Part shown: one piece after another, positions 51,841 to 61,248 of the stretch
Layout: each line of letters starts with the position of its first letter
Position numbering within the stretch: position 1 is the stretch's first letter
DNA from: Paracoccaceae bacterium
Lineage (GTDB): Bacteria > Pseudomonadota > Alphaproteobacteria > Rhodobacterales > Rhodobacteraceae
Direction: 5' to 3'
Assembly: GCA_020425125.1 (NCBI GenBank)
Contig: JAGQRV010000004.1
Location: 38,748-102,747 of the forward strand
DNA: 64,000 bases
The notes under the pieces: generated by a model
The model's database searches: none
What the model was told of the DNA's origin: nothing
What the model saw: the letters and a program-made list of their open reading frames with translations, nothing else
Translations under genes and position numbers: made by a program

Positions 51841-52815
51841 ATGGCGAGCGACCCTATGAGGTGGGCCGACGCCCAGCCCCGAGGCGCGGATACCCAGCCC
51901 GTGACGCCAGAGTCTTCCGACCCCCTCGCGCCGCCACCCGCCTTGCGCCGACGTCTTGCAACGCTTGACCTCGTGCCTGCTGCGGCCCGCTGGAGCCTTC
52001 CCGGAGGCGGTCGCACCAGCCGCGTCTTCATTGCCAGAGGCGCGTATCGGTCCGTTGTGGTCAAGCTCGCCCGACGCCAGCGCGGCGGACCGCATTTCGC
52101 CCTCGACCCCGTCGCCGAGTTCCGGACCCTTCGTGATCTTGCGCTGCTCGGGCTCACCCCGGTCCCGCTTGGACATCTCGCATTCGGAATGGATCATTGT
52201 CTGGTCTACCGCCATGTCCCGGGCGTGTCCCTTCGCACGGCGTCACCCGATCTGGCACGCGTCCTCGGCGCACTTCATGGCCTGCCGACCGGGCAATGGC
52301 CACGCGGCCTGTCCAGACGTCCGACATTTTCGCTCACGCTCCTCGCAAGAGCGCGGTCCCATCTCGCGTCCCAGGGCTGGCCTGAACGGGCGCTCTGCCA
52401 CGTCCAGTGCCTGGCCGCATCCGAACCGACCGGATCCCCACGGCTCGTCCACGGCGACCCGGTCCCGGCGAACGCACTCGCTGGGCCGACCGGGCTGGTG
52501 CTGATCGACTGGGCGTCCGTCCATCTGGGCGACCCGGCGCGCGACCTCGCAATTGCGCTGTCGCCAGCGATGCATACGGTCTACGGCAACGGCCCTCCCG
52601 CTCCGGCGACAATCACGGCCTTTCTCGATGCCTGTCCGGACCGATATTTTCCTGACCGGTTCCGGCGTCTTGCCCCGGCATTTCACCTTCAGATGATCGG
52701 ACATTGCCTCTGGCGCATCGAACGCGGCGCCAAGGAATATTCCGCCGCACTCGCCGCGGAAACCCGGGCGTTGCGCGACGTCCTTCAGGTGCCGGTCAGA
52801 CAGGCGATCAGATGA
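51841..52815 (+). CDS. APH/choline kinase-like phosphotransferase
   Basis: This 324-residue protein of the aminoglycoside phosphotransferase/choline-thiamine kinase fold has the ATP lysine K75 in SVVVKLA, the catalytic loop H204-G-D206 and N211 in LVHGDPVPANAL, and the metal-binding D223 in LIDWASV. The substrate is not predictable. The start is uncertain, since ATGs at 51841 and 51856 are both possible and lack a clear ribosome site. It converges with ubiB, overlapping by 8 bp. Confidence 0.8.
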   Translation: MASDPMRWADAQPRGADTQPVTPESSDPLAPPPALRRRLATLDLVPAAARWSLPGGGRTSRVFIARGAYRSVVVKLARRQRGGPHFALDPVAEFRTLRDLALLGLTPVPLGHLAFGMDHCLVYRHVPGVSLRTASPDLARVLGALHGLPTGQWPRGLSRRPTFSLTLLARARSHLASQGWPERALCHVQCLAASEPTGSPRLVHGDPVPANALAGPTGLVLIDWASVHLGDPARDLAIALSPAMHTVYGNGPPAPATITAFLDACPDRYFPDRFRRLAPAFHLQMIGHCLWRIERGAKEYSAALAAETRALRDVLQVPVRQAIR

Positions 52816-54340
52816 GAAGGTGCGCGACCGCTGCTCCGGCAAGCGCCACGGCCGCGCCTGCAAGCGCCCAGACCGTCCGGGTCCAGACCAGCGACTTCGA
52901 CTCTGGCAGCTTGCCGTGCCCGTGGCGGATCAACGCCTGCTCGACCATCCCCGGCAAGAGCGGCCCGAATCGCGCCATCACCTGCAGGGTCCTTGCCAGA
53001 TCCCGCGCCAGCGCCTTGGGACCGATATTCTTGGCGATGTAATCCTCGACCACGGGGCGCGCCACGTCCCAGATGTTGATATGCGGATCGAGCGACCGGG
53101 CCACGCCCTCGACCACCACCATGGTGCGCTGGAGCAGGATCAGTTCGGTTCGCGTCTCCATCCCGAAGCGCTCGGTCACCTCGAAAAGATAGTTGAGAAG
53201 ACGCGCCATCGAGATCCGCGTGGCATCCATCCCGAAGATCGGCTCGCCCACGGCTCTCAGCGCGCGCGCGAATTCGTCGATATCGCGGTCGGCCGGCACA
53301 TAGCCGGCCTCGAAATGGACTTCGGCAACGCGGCGGTAATCGCGACGGATGAAGCCGTAGAGGATCTCGGCATAGACGCGCCGGGTGTAGTCGTCGATCC
53401 GCCCCATGATGCCGAAATCCATGGCAACGATATCGCCGTCGGGCGCGACCTTCAGATTGCCCTGATGCATGTCGGCGTGGAAATAGCCGTCTCGCAGCGC
53501 CTGGCGCAGGAAGTCCTGCAACACCCGCCGCGCAAGATCGCCGCGGTCGTGCCCGGCCGCGTCAATCGCGGCGAGGTCGCTCATCGCCGCCCCGTCGACC
53601 CATTCCAGGGTCATGATCCGGCGCCCCGACAGCATCCAGTGAATCGCCGGGACGCGGAAGCCCTTGTCCCTTGCGGTCGTCGCGGCAAATTCCGCCGCGG
53701 CCGACGATTCGAGCCGCAGATCCAGTTCGCCCTTCACCACCCCCTCGAAATGCCGGATCACGTCCATTGGCCTGAGGCGCCGCGAGGATGGCGATAGAAT
53801 CTCGATCATCGACGCCGCGAGGTAGAAGGCGTCCACGTCCTTGCGGAAAGCACGCTCGATTCTCGGACGCAGCACCTTGACCGCCACCCTTTCGCCGGTT
53901 TCCACCAGCCGGGCACAATGCACCTGGGCGATCGAGGCGGCCGCGACCGGCCCCGAGAACTCGGTGAAGACCGTATCCACGTCGAGCCCCAGTTCGCGCG
54001 CCACTTCGGCCTTCGCCACTTCGACCGGGAAAGGCGGAAGCTTGTCCTGGAGCACGGACAACTGTGCCGCCAGGTCATCGCCGACAACATCGGGCCGGGT
54101 CGACAGGAGCTGTCCGAACTTGATGTAGGCCGGCCCCAGCGCGGTCAGCGCGCGCGTCAGGGGCGGCATCGACGGATCGCCCTTCATTCCCAGCGGCGCA
54201 AATGGCCAGCCGAGGATCCGTGCCACCAGACGCAGATGTGCGGGCGCCCCGAATGCGTCGAGAACCACCCGCATCGCGCCGGTACGCTCCAGCGTCGCGC
54301 CGGTCCGGACCAGCCGCCAGATGTTGTGAGGTCCGCGCAC
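52808..54340 (-). CDS. ubiB: UbiB, ubiquinone biosynthesis ABC1/ADCK-type kinase-like protein
   Basis: This 510-residue protein is needed for ubiquinone synthesis. It has the atypical-kinase features KFGQLLSTRPD (KxGQ motif), AAASIAQVH, VAVKVLRP and FHADMHQGNLKVAPDGDIVAMDFGIMG. A C-terminal membrane helix pair lies near residues 485-510. The start is GTG at 54340, directly adjacent to the ubiE stop, so ubiE-ubiB form an operon. Confidence 0.95.
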   Translation of the reverse strand: MRGPHNIWRLVRTGATLERTGAMRVVLDAFGAPAHLRLVARILGWPFAPLGMKGDPSMPPLTRALTALGPAYIKFGQLLSTRPDVVGDDLAAQLSVLQDKLPPFPVEVAKAEVARELGLDVDTVFTEFSGPVAAASIAQVHCARLVETGERVAVKVLRPRIERAFRKDVDAFYLAASMIEILSPSSRRLRPMDVIRHFEGVVKGELDLRLESSAAAEFAATTARDKGFRVPAIHWMLSGRRIMTLEWVDGAAMSDLAAIDAAGHDRGDLARRVLQDFLRQALRDGYFHADMHQGNLKVAPDGDIVAMDFGIMGRIDDYTRRVYAEILYGFIRRDYRRVAEVHFEAGYVPADRDIDEFARALRAVGEPIFGMDATRISMARLLNYLFEVTERFGMETRTELILLQRTMVVVEGVARSLDPHINIWDVARPVVEDYIAKNIGPKALARDLARTLQVMARFGPLLPGMVEQALIRHGHGKLPESKSLVWTRTVWALAGAAVALAGAAVAHLLI

Positions 54341-55093
54341 TCAGAGCTTCCAGCCGGAATGCAGCGCGGCGATGCCCATCGACAGGTTCCGCACCTTCAC
54401 CATGTCGAAGCCGGCGGCCCGGATCATTGCGGCGAAGCGGTCCTGATCGGGAAACTTGCGAATCGATTCGACGAGATACTGGTAGCTGTCCCGGTCTCCG
54501 GCGATCGTCTGGCCCATCGCCGGAATCACGTTGAATGAATATCGGTCATAGACCCATTGAAGTGCCGGATTTGTCATCGTGCTGAATTCCAGCACCATTA
54601 GCCGGCCGCCCGGTCGCAGTACCCGGAACGCCTCTGACAGAGCGACCTCGATGCGGGTGACGTTCCGGATCCCGAACGAGATCGTGTAGACGTCGAAGCT
54701 CGCGTCGGCGAAAGGCAGCTCCATGGCGTCGCCGACGATCCAGGTCAGGCGATCCGCCATTGCTTCGGCCTCGGCCCTGCGCCGCCCTTCCTCCAGCATC
54801 GACGCGGTCATGTCCAGCACCACGGCTTCGGCCTCCGGCGCGCGCCTGAGGAAGCGGAAGGCGACGTCGCCGGTGCCGCCGGCCACGTCCAGAAGCCGCT
54901 GGCCCGGGCGCGGCGCCAGCCAGTCCAACATCGCGTCCTTCCACAGCCGGTGAACACCCGCCGACATCACGTCGTTCATCAGGTCGTAGCGCGATGCGAC
55001 CGAGGTGAAGACACCGTGGACCAGCCCCGCCTTGTCGGCTTCTGGGACCTCGCGATTGCCGAAATGCGTCCGGGACGCGCCGTCGTCGTTCAT
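54341..55093 (-). CDS. ubiE: UbiE, C-methyltransferase of ubiquinone biosynthesis
   Basis: This 250-residue SAM-dependent methyltransferase has the UbiE signature [24 protein letters not shown], the SAM motif [14 protein letters not shown], and later SFGIRNV and [12 protein letters not shown] chose the ATG at 55093 (MNDDGAS). It is divergent from mutM, the usual alphaproteobacterial arrangement. Confidence 0.96.
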   Translation of the reverse strand: MNDDGASRTHFGNREVPEADKAGLVHGVFTSVASRYDLMNDVMSAGVHRLWKDAMLDWLAPRPGQRLLDVAGGTGDVAFRFLRRAPEAEAVVLDMTASMLEEGRRRAEAEAMADRLTWIVGDAMELPFADASFDVYTISFGIRNVTRIEVALSEAFRVLRPGGRLMVLEFSTMTNPALQWVYDRYSFNVIPAMGQTIAGDRDSYQYLVESIRKFPDQDRFAAMIRAAGFDMVKVRNLSMGIAALHSGWKL

Positions 55094-55194
55094 GGCTTGC
55101 CGTTCCTTGTCCTGCCCCCCCTTATAGGCCCGCGCCACGCGTTACAACGCGCCGCGCCGTCCCGCCTTCCGAGCTGCTCGAGGAGCCGCCCAAG

Positions 55195-56058
55195 ATGCCC
55201 GAACTCCCCGAGGTCGAAACCGTCCGCCGCGGACTCGCCCCGGTGATGGAGGGGCGCGTGATCCGTCGCGCCGAAGCCCGCCGTCCCGACCTGCGATGGC
55301 CGCTGCCGCCCGACATGGCCGCCCGCCTGACCGGCGCGCGCGTCCTAAGCCTCAGGCGACGTTCGAAATATATCCTTGCCGATCTCTCCACTGACGAGAC
55401 TCTGCTGATCCATCTCGGGATGTCGGGCCGGATCGTGATCGCGATGGGCGCGGCGCGCGCTGTTCCGGGCGGCTTTCACCATGACCACCCGGCGCCGGCC
55501 AAGCACGACCATGTTCTTCTCGACCTCGACGGCGGGGCACGGGTCACCTTCAACGATGCCCGACGCTTCGGCGCGATGGACCTGATGGCGACCGCCACTG
55601 CGGCGTCCCACCCGCTCCTGGCCGGACTTGGGCCCGAGCCCCTGGGCAATGCCTTCGACGAACCCTATCTGGTTGCCGCGCTGCAGGGACGCCGGACACC
55701 GATCAAGGCGGCGCTGCTCGATCAGCGGCTGGTGGCCGGGCTCGGCAACATCTACGTCGCCGAGGCCCTACACCGCGCTGGAATTTCGCCGCAGCGCCTG
55801 GCGGGACGGATCTCCGCCAGGCGCGCCGCCACGCTGGTCCCGGCGATCCGTGCCGTGCTGACGGAGGCGATCGACGCGGGCGGCTCGACCCTGCGCGACT
55901 ACCGCAAGGCCGACGGCGATCTCGGATATTTCCAGCACGCGTTCCGCGTGTACGGCCGGACCGGCGCCCCCTGTCTGCGCCCCGGCTGCGGCGGAACGGT
56001 GGCACGGATCGTCCAGTCAGGGCGCTCCAGCTTCTATTGTCCGGCCTGCCAAAGATAG
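55195..56058 (+). CDS. mutM: Formamidopyrimidine-DNA glycosylase MutM
   Basis: This 287-residue base-excision repair enzyme removes 8-oxoguanine and ring-opened purines. The N-terminus [14 protein letters not shown] supplies the catalytic proline and glutamate. Lysine lies in RRRSKYIL and the H2TH region in [24 protein letters not shown]. The C-terminal zinc finger is CLRPGCGG...FYCPACQR. Full length. Confidence 0.97.
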   Translation: MPELPEVETVRRGLAPVMEGRVIRRAEARRPDLRWPLPPDMAARLTGARVLSLRRRSKYILADLSTDETLLIHLGMSGRIVIAMGAARAVPGGFHHDHPAPAKHDHVLLDLDGGARVTFNDARRFGAMDLMATATAASHPLLAGLGPEPLGNAFDEPYLVAALQGRRTPIKAALLDQRLVAGLGNIYVAEALHRAGISPQRLAGRISARRAATLVPAIRAVLTEAIDAGGSTLRDYRKADGDLGYFQHAFRVYGRTGAPCLRPGCGGTVARIVQSGRSSFYCPACQR

Positions 56059-56123
56059 CTTGAACCTCATCCGAGCCCGCTGCTAAGGCGTTGGGCTGGT
56101 GCAACAGGAATTGGCTGGACCCG

Positions 56124-56900
56124 ATGGCCTACGAGACGCTGATCGTCGATGTCGAGGACCATGCCGGCCTCATTCGCCTCAACCGCCCCGAGGCAATGAA
56201 CGCGCTCAACACCCAGTTGATGGGTGAAATGTGCGATGCCTTGCAGATCCTCGAGGCCAACGACCGCGTGCGCTGCATCATCCTCACCGGCTCCGACAAG
56301 GTCTTCGCCGCCGGCGCGGATATCGGCGAGATGGCCGAAAAGACCTTCGTCGACGTCTTCCTCTCGGATCATTTCGGCGCGCTGACACATCAGTTCAAAT
56401 CGTGCCGCAAGCCTCTGATCGCCGCGGTGGCCGGCTACGCCCTTGGTGGCGGATGCGAGCTCGCGATGCTCTGCGACATCGTCATCGCCGCCGATTCCGC
56501 ACGGTTCGGTCAGCCCGAGATCAGCCTCGGCATCATCCCTGCGCTCGGCGGCACCCAGAGACTGACCCGTGCCATTGGCAAGGCGAAGGCGATGGACATG
56601 TTGCTGACCGGTCGGTCGCTGAATGCCGAGGAAGCCGAACGCGCCGGTCTGGTCAGCCGCGTCGTTCCGGCCAAGAAGCTGATGGAAGAGACCCGCAGCG
56701 TGGCCCAGAAGGTGGCCGAGAAATCCCGTCTCGCTACCCTCGCAGTCAAGGAAGCGGCCGATGCGAGCTTCGAGACCCCGCTTGCGGACGGGCTGCTGCA
56801 CGAACGCCGCTTGTTCCATTCCCTTTTCGCCACGGCCGACCGGGCCGAGGGAATGGCCGCATTTCAGGAAAAGCGTGCGCCGCAGTTCCGCGACAAGTGA
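56124..56900 (+). CDS. Enoyl-CoA hydratase
   Basis: This 258-residue crotonase-family enzyme hydrates trans-2-enoyl-CoA in fatty acid beta-oxidation. The oxyanion-hole segments are KVFAAGADIGEM and AVAGYALGGGCELAM, and the catalytic glutamates are in FGQPEISLGIIPALGGTQRL. I chose the ATG at 56124 (MAYETLI). A hairpin at 56914-56929 follows. Confidence 0.92.
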   Translation: MAYETLIVDVEDHAGLIRLNRPEAMNALNTQLMGEMCDALQILEANDRVRCIILTGSDKVFAAGADIGEMAEKTFVDVFLSDHFGALTHQFKSCRKPLIAAVAGYALGGGCELAMLCDIVIAADSARFGQPEISLGIIPALGGTQRLTRAIGKAKAMDMLLTGRSLNAEEAERAGLVSRVVPAKKLMEETRSVAQKVAEKSRLATLAVKEAADASFETPLADGLLHERRLFHSLFATADRAEGMAAFQEKRAPQFRDK

Positions 56901-56913
56901 TCCGCTTGCCGCA

Positions 56914-56929
56914 CCGGCCGCACGGCCGG
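56914..56929 (+). terminator. Hairpin after enoyl-CoA hydratase gene
   Basis: CCGGCCG-CA-CGGCCGG forms a perfect 7-bp stem, with GATTTGTT close behind. It lies 13 bp after the stop and 20 bp before the rpsT promoter, so it probably separates the two transcripts. Confidence 0.5.
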
Positions 56930-56948
56930 GATTTGTTGCAGCCGGGTG

Positions 56949-56977
56949 TTGACTTGCCGGCGAGTCGGCCATAGAGG
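56949..56977 (+). promoter_or_regulatory. Sigma-70-type promoter of rpsT
   Basis: TTGACT (56949-56954) and TAGAGG (56972-56977) are separated by 17 bp. The site lies 43 bp before the rpsT start, in an intergenic gap after a hairpin. The -35 is close to consensus; the -10 is moderate. Confidence 0.55.
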
Positions 56978-57020
56978 TCCGGCTTCATCGAATTTCACCC
57001 CGCAGTTGGGAAGAACCGTC

Positions 57021-57284
57021 ATGGCTAACACGCCCCAGTCCAAGAAGCGCGCCCGCCAGACCGTGCGCCGCAATGCCGTGAACCGGTCGCGCCGGTCCCG
57101 GATCCGTACGTTCCTACGCAAGGTGGAGGAAGCGATCGCATCGGGCGACAAGGATGCCGCGTCCGCTGCGCTGCGTCTGGCCCAGCCGGAAATGATGCGG
57201 GGAGTGACGAAGGGCGTCCTGCACAAGAACACCGTGGCGCGCAAGATTTCGCGGCTGTCCTCCCGGGTGAAGGCGATCGTCTGA
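57021..57284 (+). CDS. rpsT: 30S ribosomal protein S20
   Basis: This 87-residue basic helical protein begins [39 protein letters not shown] and ends [19 protein letters not shown], as bS20 does. It binds 16S rRNA. The gene has its own promoter and a terminator at 57334, ahead of the dnaA spacer. Confidence 0.97.
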   Translation: MANTPQSKKRARQTVRRNAVNRSRRSRIRTFLRKVEEAIASGDKDAASAALRLAQPEMMRGVTKGVLHKNTVARKISRLSSRVKAIV

Positions 57285-57942
57285 CCCTAGGTTCGGTCCT
57301 GCACTGATTCCATCCTGACCGACTTTTGACCGAGGGCGCCGCATGCGGCGCCCTTTCCCGTTATGCGGGAATGTCAACCGGCACCCGGAAGTTGACCTGA
57401 CAATTTTCGCGGCAGTGACGCACGCGATTCATTAACCAATGAAAAGAAAAGAATTAATCTTCTTCACCAGATTCGTTGGCGTTCAATCAATATGTCAATG
57501 TGTAAGTTCTGTTGCACCGCGCGAGACCCGATTGCTAGTGTCTCCCTGCGATTCACATCGTCTTTGGGGGACATGAGACACGCACGCGTCACGAGGAATA
57601 AGCCGCAGGTGGTTTTGCGGCGAGTTGGAGGTGTTGTTTCGTGACGTTGACCTGCAGTGTGCGCCTGCCGCGTCGAAGGGCAATTCGACGCGCGGGTGGG
57701 TTGTAACCGGACCAGGCATCCGGTCGAATCAGCCGTGTCCGATGCAATGCACCCCGCGCGGGACCGTTGATCCCTTGGATCTTCCGGTTCTGAACGCGGA
57801 TGGGACGGCTTGTCCGGGCCGCGCAGCAGTCGCTGCGCATCTCCATGGGCAATTCCGGTGCATCAACCCGATGGCGTCGTGGACCGACAATTAGGGGCAG
57901 CCGCGGCACCAGGCCTGCGGAACATCGACGGACGGCGGGATA
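57285..57942. other. 658-bp non-coding spacer before dnaA, possible replication origin
   Basis: The spacer holds the rpsT terminator, then an AT-rich tract (about 57405-57515, unlike the GC-rich surroundings) and a GC-rich leader before dnaA. In it I see five GANTC sites (57306, 57426, 57470, 57550, 57726), two DnaA-box-like 9-mers with 7 of 9 matches (57499-57507 and 57549-57557), an IHF-like AATCAATATGTCA (57485-57497) and a GCCGCA/TGCGGC hairpin (57602-57621). No perfect TTATCCACA is present. Short open frames here look non-coding. The origin role is a guess. Confidence 0.35.
57334..57353 (+). terminator. Intrinsic terminator of rpsT
   Basis: GGGCGCCGCA and TGCGGCGCCC form a perfect 20-bp palindrome (10-bp arms), immediately followed by TTTCCCGTT, 49 bp after the rpsT stop. 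It is a standard stem with a short T-run. Confidence 0.75.
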
Positions 57943-59382
57943 ATGACGAACGAGATTTGGGGCGAGGTCCAGAGCGCGCTGCTGCAAACAGTGGGCGAGC
58001 ACAATTACCGGACCTGGATACGCCCTCTCGAATTCGCCGCCTTCGAAGACGGCGTCGCGCATTTCAGCGTGCCGACCAACTTCATCGGCAACTGGGTAAA
58101 CAGGAACTACGGCGACCAGATCCTGCGGCATCTGCATTCGGCCGGTGCCGAGGTGCGTCGGATCGAGTTCGACGTTCGATTGCCGAACGGCGTGATGGCA
58201 TCGCAGACCGCGCTCAATGGCGCGAGCGCGGCCAACCAGCCGGTCCCGCCCCGGGCCGCCGGGTCACCGTCACCGGCCAAGAGCCAGGCGGAAGCAGAAG
58301 CGGCGACCGCCGCTGAAGTTGGAGATCCGGTCGCGGAATCACTGCCAGGCGGAGCGCTCGACCCGCGCTACACCTTCGATACATTCGTGGTCGGTCCGCC
58401 GAACGAGCTGGCCCATGCGGCCGCCCGCCGCGTCGCCGAGGGCGGTCCTGTCGGCTTCAATCCGCTCTTCCTCTACGGGGGTGTCGGCCTCGGCAAGACC
58501 CATCTGATGCACGCGATCGCCTGGGAGATGCGGGTCCGCGATCCCGAGAAGCGAATCGTCTATCTGTCTGCCGAGCAGTTCATGTACCGGTTCGTTCAGG
58601 CGCTGCGCGACCGCGACATGATGAGCTTCAAGCAGCTCTTCAGGTCGGTCGACGTGCTGATGGTGGATGACGTCCAGTTCATCGCCGGCAAGGATTCAAC
58701 TCAGGACGAATTCTTCCACACCTTCAATGCGCTGGTGGACCAGCAGAAGCAGATCATCATTTCTGGCGACCGGGCGCCGGGCGAGATGAAGGACATGGAG
58801 GAGCGGATCAAGTCGCGGCTCCAGTGTGGCCTTGTGGTCGATCTGCATCCCACCAACTACGAACTGCGCCTCGGCATCCTGCAGCAGAAGGTGGAGCTGT
58901 ATTCCCGCCAGTATCCCGGGCTGAAGATCGCGCCCGGCGTGCTGGAATTCCTGGCGCACCGGATCTCGACCAACGTCCGGGTTCTGGAAGGCGCGCTGCT
59001 GCGGCTTTTCGCGATGGCAAGCCTCGTCGGGCGCGAAATCACGCTCGACATGACCCAGGACTGCCTCGCCGACGTGCTGCGCGTATCGGAACGCAAGGTG
59101 ACGGTCGAGGAAATCCAGCGCCGGGTGTCCGAGCATTACAACATCCGTCTCAGTGAACTGATCGGCCCGACGCGCGTGCGCACTGTGGCCCGGCCGCGGC
59201 AGATGGCGATGTACCTGTGCAAGACGCTGACATCGCGGTCGCTGCCGGAAATCGGTCGGCGCTTCGGCGGCCGTGATCACACCACCATCATGCATGGTGT
59301 AAAGAAGATCGAGGAGCTCAAGGCGAAGGACAGCCAGGTCGCCGAGGATCTCGAACTTCTGCGCCGCGCTCTGGAGGCCTGA
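57943..59382 (+). CDS. dnaA: Chromosomal replication initiator protein DnaA
   Basis: This 479-residue AAA+ protein opens oriC. Domain I is residues 1-80 (WGEVQSALLQTVGEHNYRTWIRPLEF), and domain II is an Ala/Pro-rich linker, about 90-140. Domain III has the Walker A GGVGLGKT (179-186) and LMVDDVQFI. Domain IV has the DnaA-box binding signature GGRDHTTIMHGVKKIEEL. It is long through the linker, as in other alphaproteobacteria. A 432-bp gap separates it from dnaN. Confidence 0.98.
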   Translation: MTNEIWGEVQSALLQTVGEHNYRTWIRPLEFAAFEDGVAHFSVPTNFIGNWVNRNYGDQILRHLHSAGAEVRRIEFDVRLPNGVMASQTALNGASAANQPVPPRAAGSPSPAKSQAEAEAATAAEVGDPVAESLPGGALDPRYTFDTFVVGPPNELAHAAARRVAEGGPVGFNPLFLYGGVGLGKTHLMHAIAWEMRVRDPEKRIVYLSAEQFMYRFVQALRDRDMMSFKQLFRSVDVLMVDDVQFIAGKDSTQDEFFHTFNALVDQQKQIIISGDRAPGEMKDMEERIKSRLQCGLVVDLHPTNYELRLGILQQKVELYSRQYPGLKIAPGVLEFLAHRISTNVRVLEGALLRLFAMASLVGREITLDMTQDCLADVLRVSERKVTVEEIQRRVSEHYNIRLSELIGPTRVRTVARPRQMAMYLCKTLTSRSLPEIGRRFGGRDHTTIMHGVKKIEELKAKDSQVAEDLELLRRALEA

Positions 59383-59814
59383 GCGCGGCCGGCGGGAACT
59401 GTCGTCCGGAGAACTGTCGTGGCAAAGCTGGCGGCGTCTGCGGTGGGGGCATTTCCGAACGCCAGGTCGTGACTTCGAACCGGATCCAAACCGCCGCCGG
59501 CTGGGGCCGGACCGGCACGCCGCCTGCCAAAGGGGTGCTCCGTCGCGTTCTCCCGGATCAGGACATCGTGCCTCCGTCTGCTCGCAAGACGCCCGCATCC
59601 GGGTCGCGTTCATCGAGTGTCCTTTGGTGCCGCTCGACACGTCTTGCGCGGCGGACTTTGCCTCCCGTCTCGTAGTTTCATTCGGATCGCTCCACGGCGG
59701 CAGGACCGTGCGACCAGATTCCCGCCTTGCGGGCATCATCCGCGCAGGAAGGGGCTTGTGCGGGGCCGAGAATCGGCTAGCGTCACAGTCCCTTCTGGTC
59801 AGAGGATCGGGCGC
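59383..59814. other. 432-bp spacer between dnaA and dnaN
   Basis: No convincing gene is present. It contains a 10-bp direct repeat GAACTGTCGT at 59396-59405 and 59411-59420 (period 15), shortly after the dnaA stop. The rest is GC-rich without clear hairpins. The dnaN promoter probably lies near the end (around 59750-59790), but I cannot pick hexamers with confidence. Confidence 0.4.
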
Positions 59815-60936
59815 ATGAAACTCAGCATCGAACGGGGGACGCTGCTCAAGGCGGTGTCCCAGGCGCAATCGGTGGTCGAACGCCGCAACACCATCCCGAT
59901 CCTGTCCAATGTGCTGATCGAGGCCGAGGGCGACAAGGTCCGGTTCCGCGCCACGGATCTCGATATCGAGGTCGTCGACGAGGCCGTCGCCCAGATCCAT
60001 CAGGCCGGCGCCACGACCGTCAACGCGGTGATGTTCCACGAGATCGCCCGCAAGCTTCCCGACGGCGCGCTGGTCGAACTTGCGACCGACACTGCGTCGA
60101 ACATGCTCGACGTCACCGCCGGCCGCGCCCATTTCAAGCTCGCCACGCTTCCCAAGGAAGATTTCCCGGTGATGGCCAGCAGCGAATATTCCGCCAATTT
60201 CAGCGCACCCGCCCCTGCCTTGCGGCGCCTTTTCGACAAATCGAAATTCGCCATCTCGACCGAGGAGACACGTTATTATCTGAACGGCGTCTATCTCCAC
60301 GTAGCCGATGCCGGCGGCGGCAACATGGTGCTGCGCTGCGTGGCAACCGACGGTCACCGCCTTGCCCGCATCGACGCGCCGCTGCCCGAGGGGGCCGAGA
60401 ACATGCCCGGCGTGATCGTTCCGCGCAAGACGGTCGGCGAGCTTCGGAAGCTCCTCGATGATGACGAGACCAAGATTGCCGTTTCGGTGTCCGAGACCAA
60501 GATCCGCTTCGCGGCGCCGGGCCTGACGCTGACATCGAAGGTCATCGACGGCACCTTCCCGGATTACAGCCGGGTGATCCCGACGCAGAATTCCCGCAAG
60601 CTCGAAGTCGATGCCGCGGACTTTGCCAAGGCAGTCGACCGTGTGGCGACCGTCTCTTCCGAACGCTCCCGTGCGGTCAAGATGCTCCTCGACGAGGACC
60701 GCCTGACCCTCTGCGTCAATGCCCCGGACAGCGGCGCGGCGGAAGAGGAACTGGCGGTCGCCTACGGCGACGAGCACCTGGAAATCGGCTTCAACGCCAA
60801 GTACCTCCTGGAGATCGCGAGCCAGGTCGACCGCGAGAATGCGGTGTTCCTGTTCAACTCGGCCGGCGACCCGACGCTGATGCGCGAGGGCACCGACGAC
60901 AGTGCCGTCTATGTCGTCATGCCGATGCGGGTGTAG
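59815..60936 (+). CDS. dnaN: DNA polymerase III beta subunit (sliding clamp)
   Basis: This 373-residue clamp protein forms the ring that holds DNA polymerase III and binds RecF, ImuB and others. It begins MKLSIERGTLLKAVSQAQSVVERRNTIPILSNVLIEA and has ATDGHRLARIDAPLP and the C-terminal end YVVMPMRV. I chose the ATG at 59815; an in-frame extension upstream is rich in Arg/Pro and looks non-coding. Confidence 0.98.
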   Translation: MKLSIERGTLLKAVSQAQSVVERRNTIPILSNVLIEAEGDKVRFRATDLDIEVVDEAVAQIHQAGATTVNAVMFHEIARKLPDGALVELATDTASNMLDVTAGRAHFKLATLPKEDFPVMASSEYSANFSAPAPALRRLFDKSKFAISTEETRYYLNGVYLHVADAGGGNMVLRCVATDGHRLARIDAPLPEGAENMPGVIVPRKTVGELRKLLDDDETKIAVSVSETKIRFAAPGLTLTSKVIDGTFPDYSRVIPTQNSRKLEVDAADFAKAVDRVATVSSERSRAVKMLLDEDRLTLCVNAPDSGAAEEELAVAYGDEHLEIGFNAKYLLEIASQVDRENAVFLFNSAGDPTLMREGTDDSAVYVVMPMRV

Positions 60937-60945
60937 ACAGATCCG

Positions 60946-60962
60946 GCCCGGTACATCCGGGC
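60946..60962 (+). terminator. Hairpin after dnaN
   Basis: GCCCGG-TACAT-CCGGGC forms a perfect 6-bp stem, 9 bp after the dnaN stop. No T-tract follows, so termination would be weak or Rho-assisted. Confidence 0.4.
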
Positions 60963-61150
60963 AGGTCATTGCGGCGCTCCGCCAGGCGAGCCGGTGTCAT
61001 TCTGCACCTGCACGACCAGAATTTGACGAATCGGCGCGGCAGGCGCACCTTTATGACTGGCCGGCCTCTGGAGACCGACCACATACAGACCCCGTATCGG
61101 GGCCTTCGGACCCACCGGAGCCTATTGCGACACGCGGTCCGATGCAGAGG

Positions 61151-61172
61151 GACCCCGCCAGAAGGCGGGGTC
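61151..61172 (+). terminator. Intrinsic terminator in the dnaN-recF spacer
   Basis: GACCCCGCC-AGAA-GGCGGGGTC is a perfect 9-bp stem with a tetraloop, followed by TTTCCGTTTCC. It is the best-formed intrinsic terminator in the window, but it lies 214 bp after dnaN with no gene between. Confidence 0.7.
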
Positions 61173-61248
61173 TTTCCGTTTCCTCGGCGTGCCGTTCCCC
61201 CTGCATTTCCGGTGGCGGGTCGGTCCTGACGGCGCTACCCCAACCTGC

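Larger units (their letters stand above)
60937..61248. other. 312-bp spacer between dnaN and recF with two hairpins
   Basis: The spacer contains a hairpin just after dnaN (60946-60962), a short CCCCG-TAT-CGGGG stem near 61089, and a strong terminator-like hairpin at 61151-61172. The last has no gene directly before it, so a small RNA or a long dnaN trailer is possible. No tRNA is visible. Confidence 0.45.

Noticed and set aside
57432-57457. TTAA and TTAA near dnaA as a CtrA box
   Set aside because: The spacing is 18 bases rather than seven.
57625-57894. Small frame of 89 codons upstream of dnaA
   Set aside because: No ribosome site, no recognisable features, and it lies in the leader/origin-like region.
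58696-60969. Minus-strand open frame across dnaA and dnaN
   Set aside because: It covers two well-identified plus-strand genes plus their spacer and has no domain.
61023-61056. TTGACG with TTATGA as a promoter in the dnaN-recF spacer
   Set aside because: The spacer is 21-22 bp, too long for a sigma-70 promoter.
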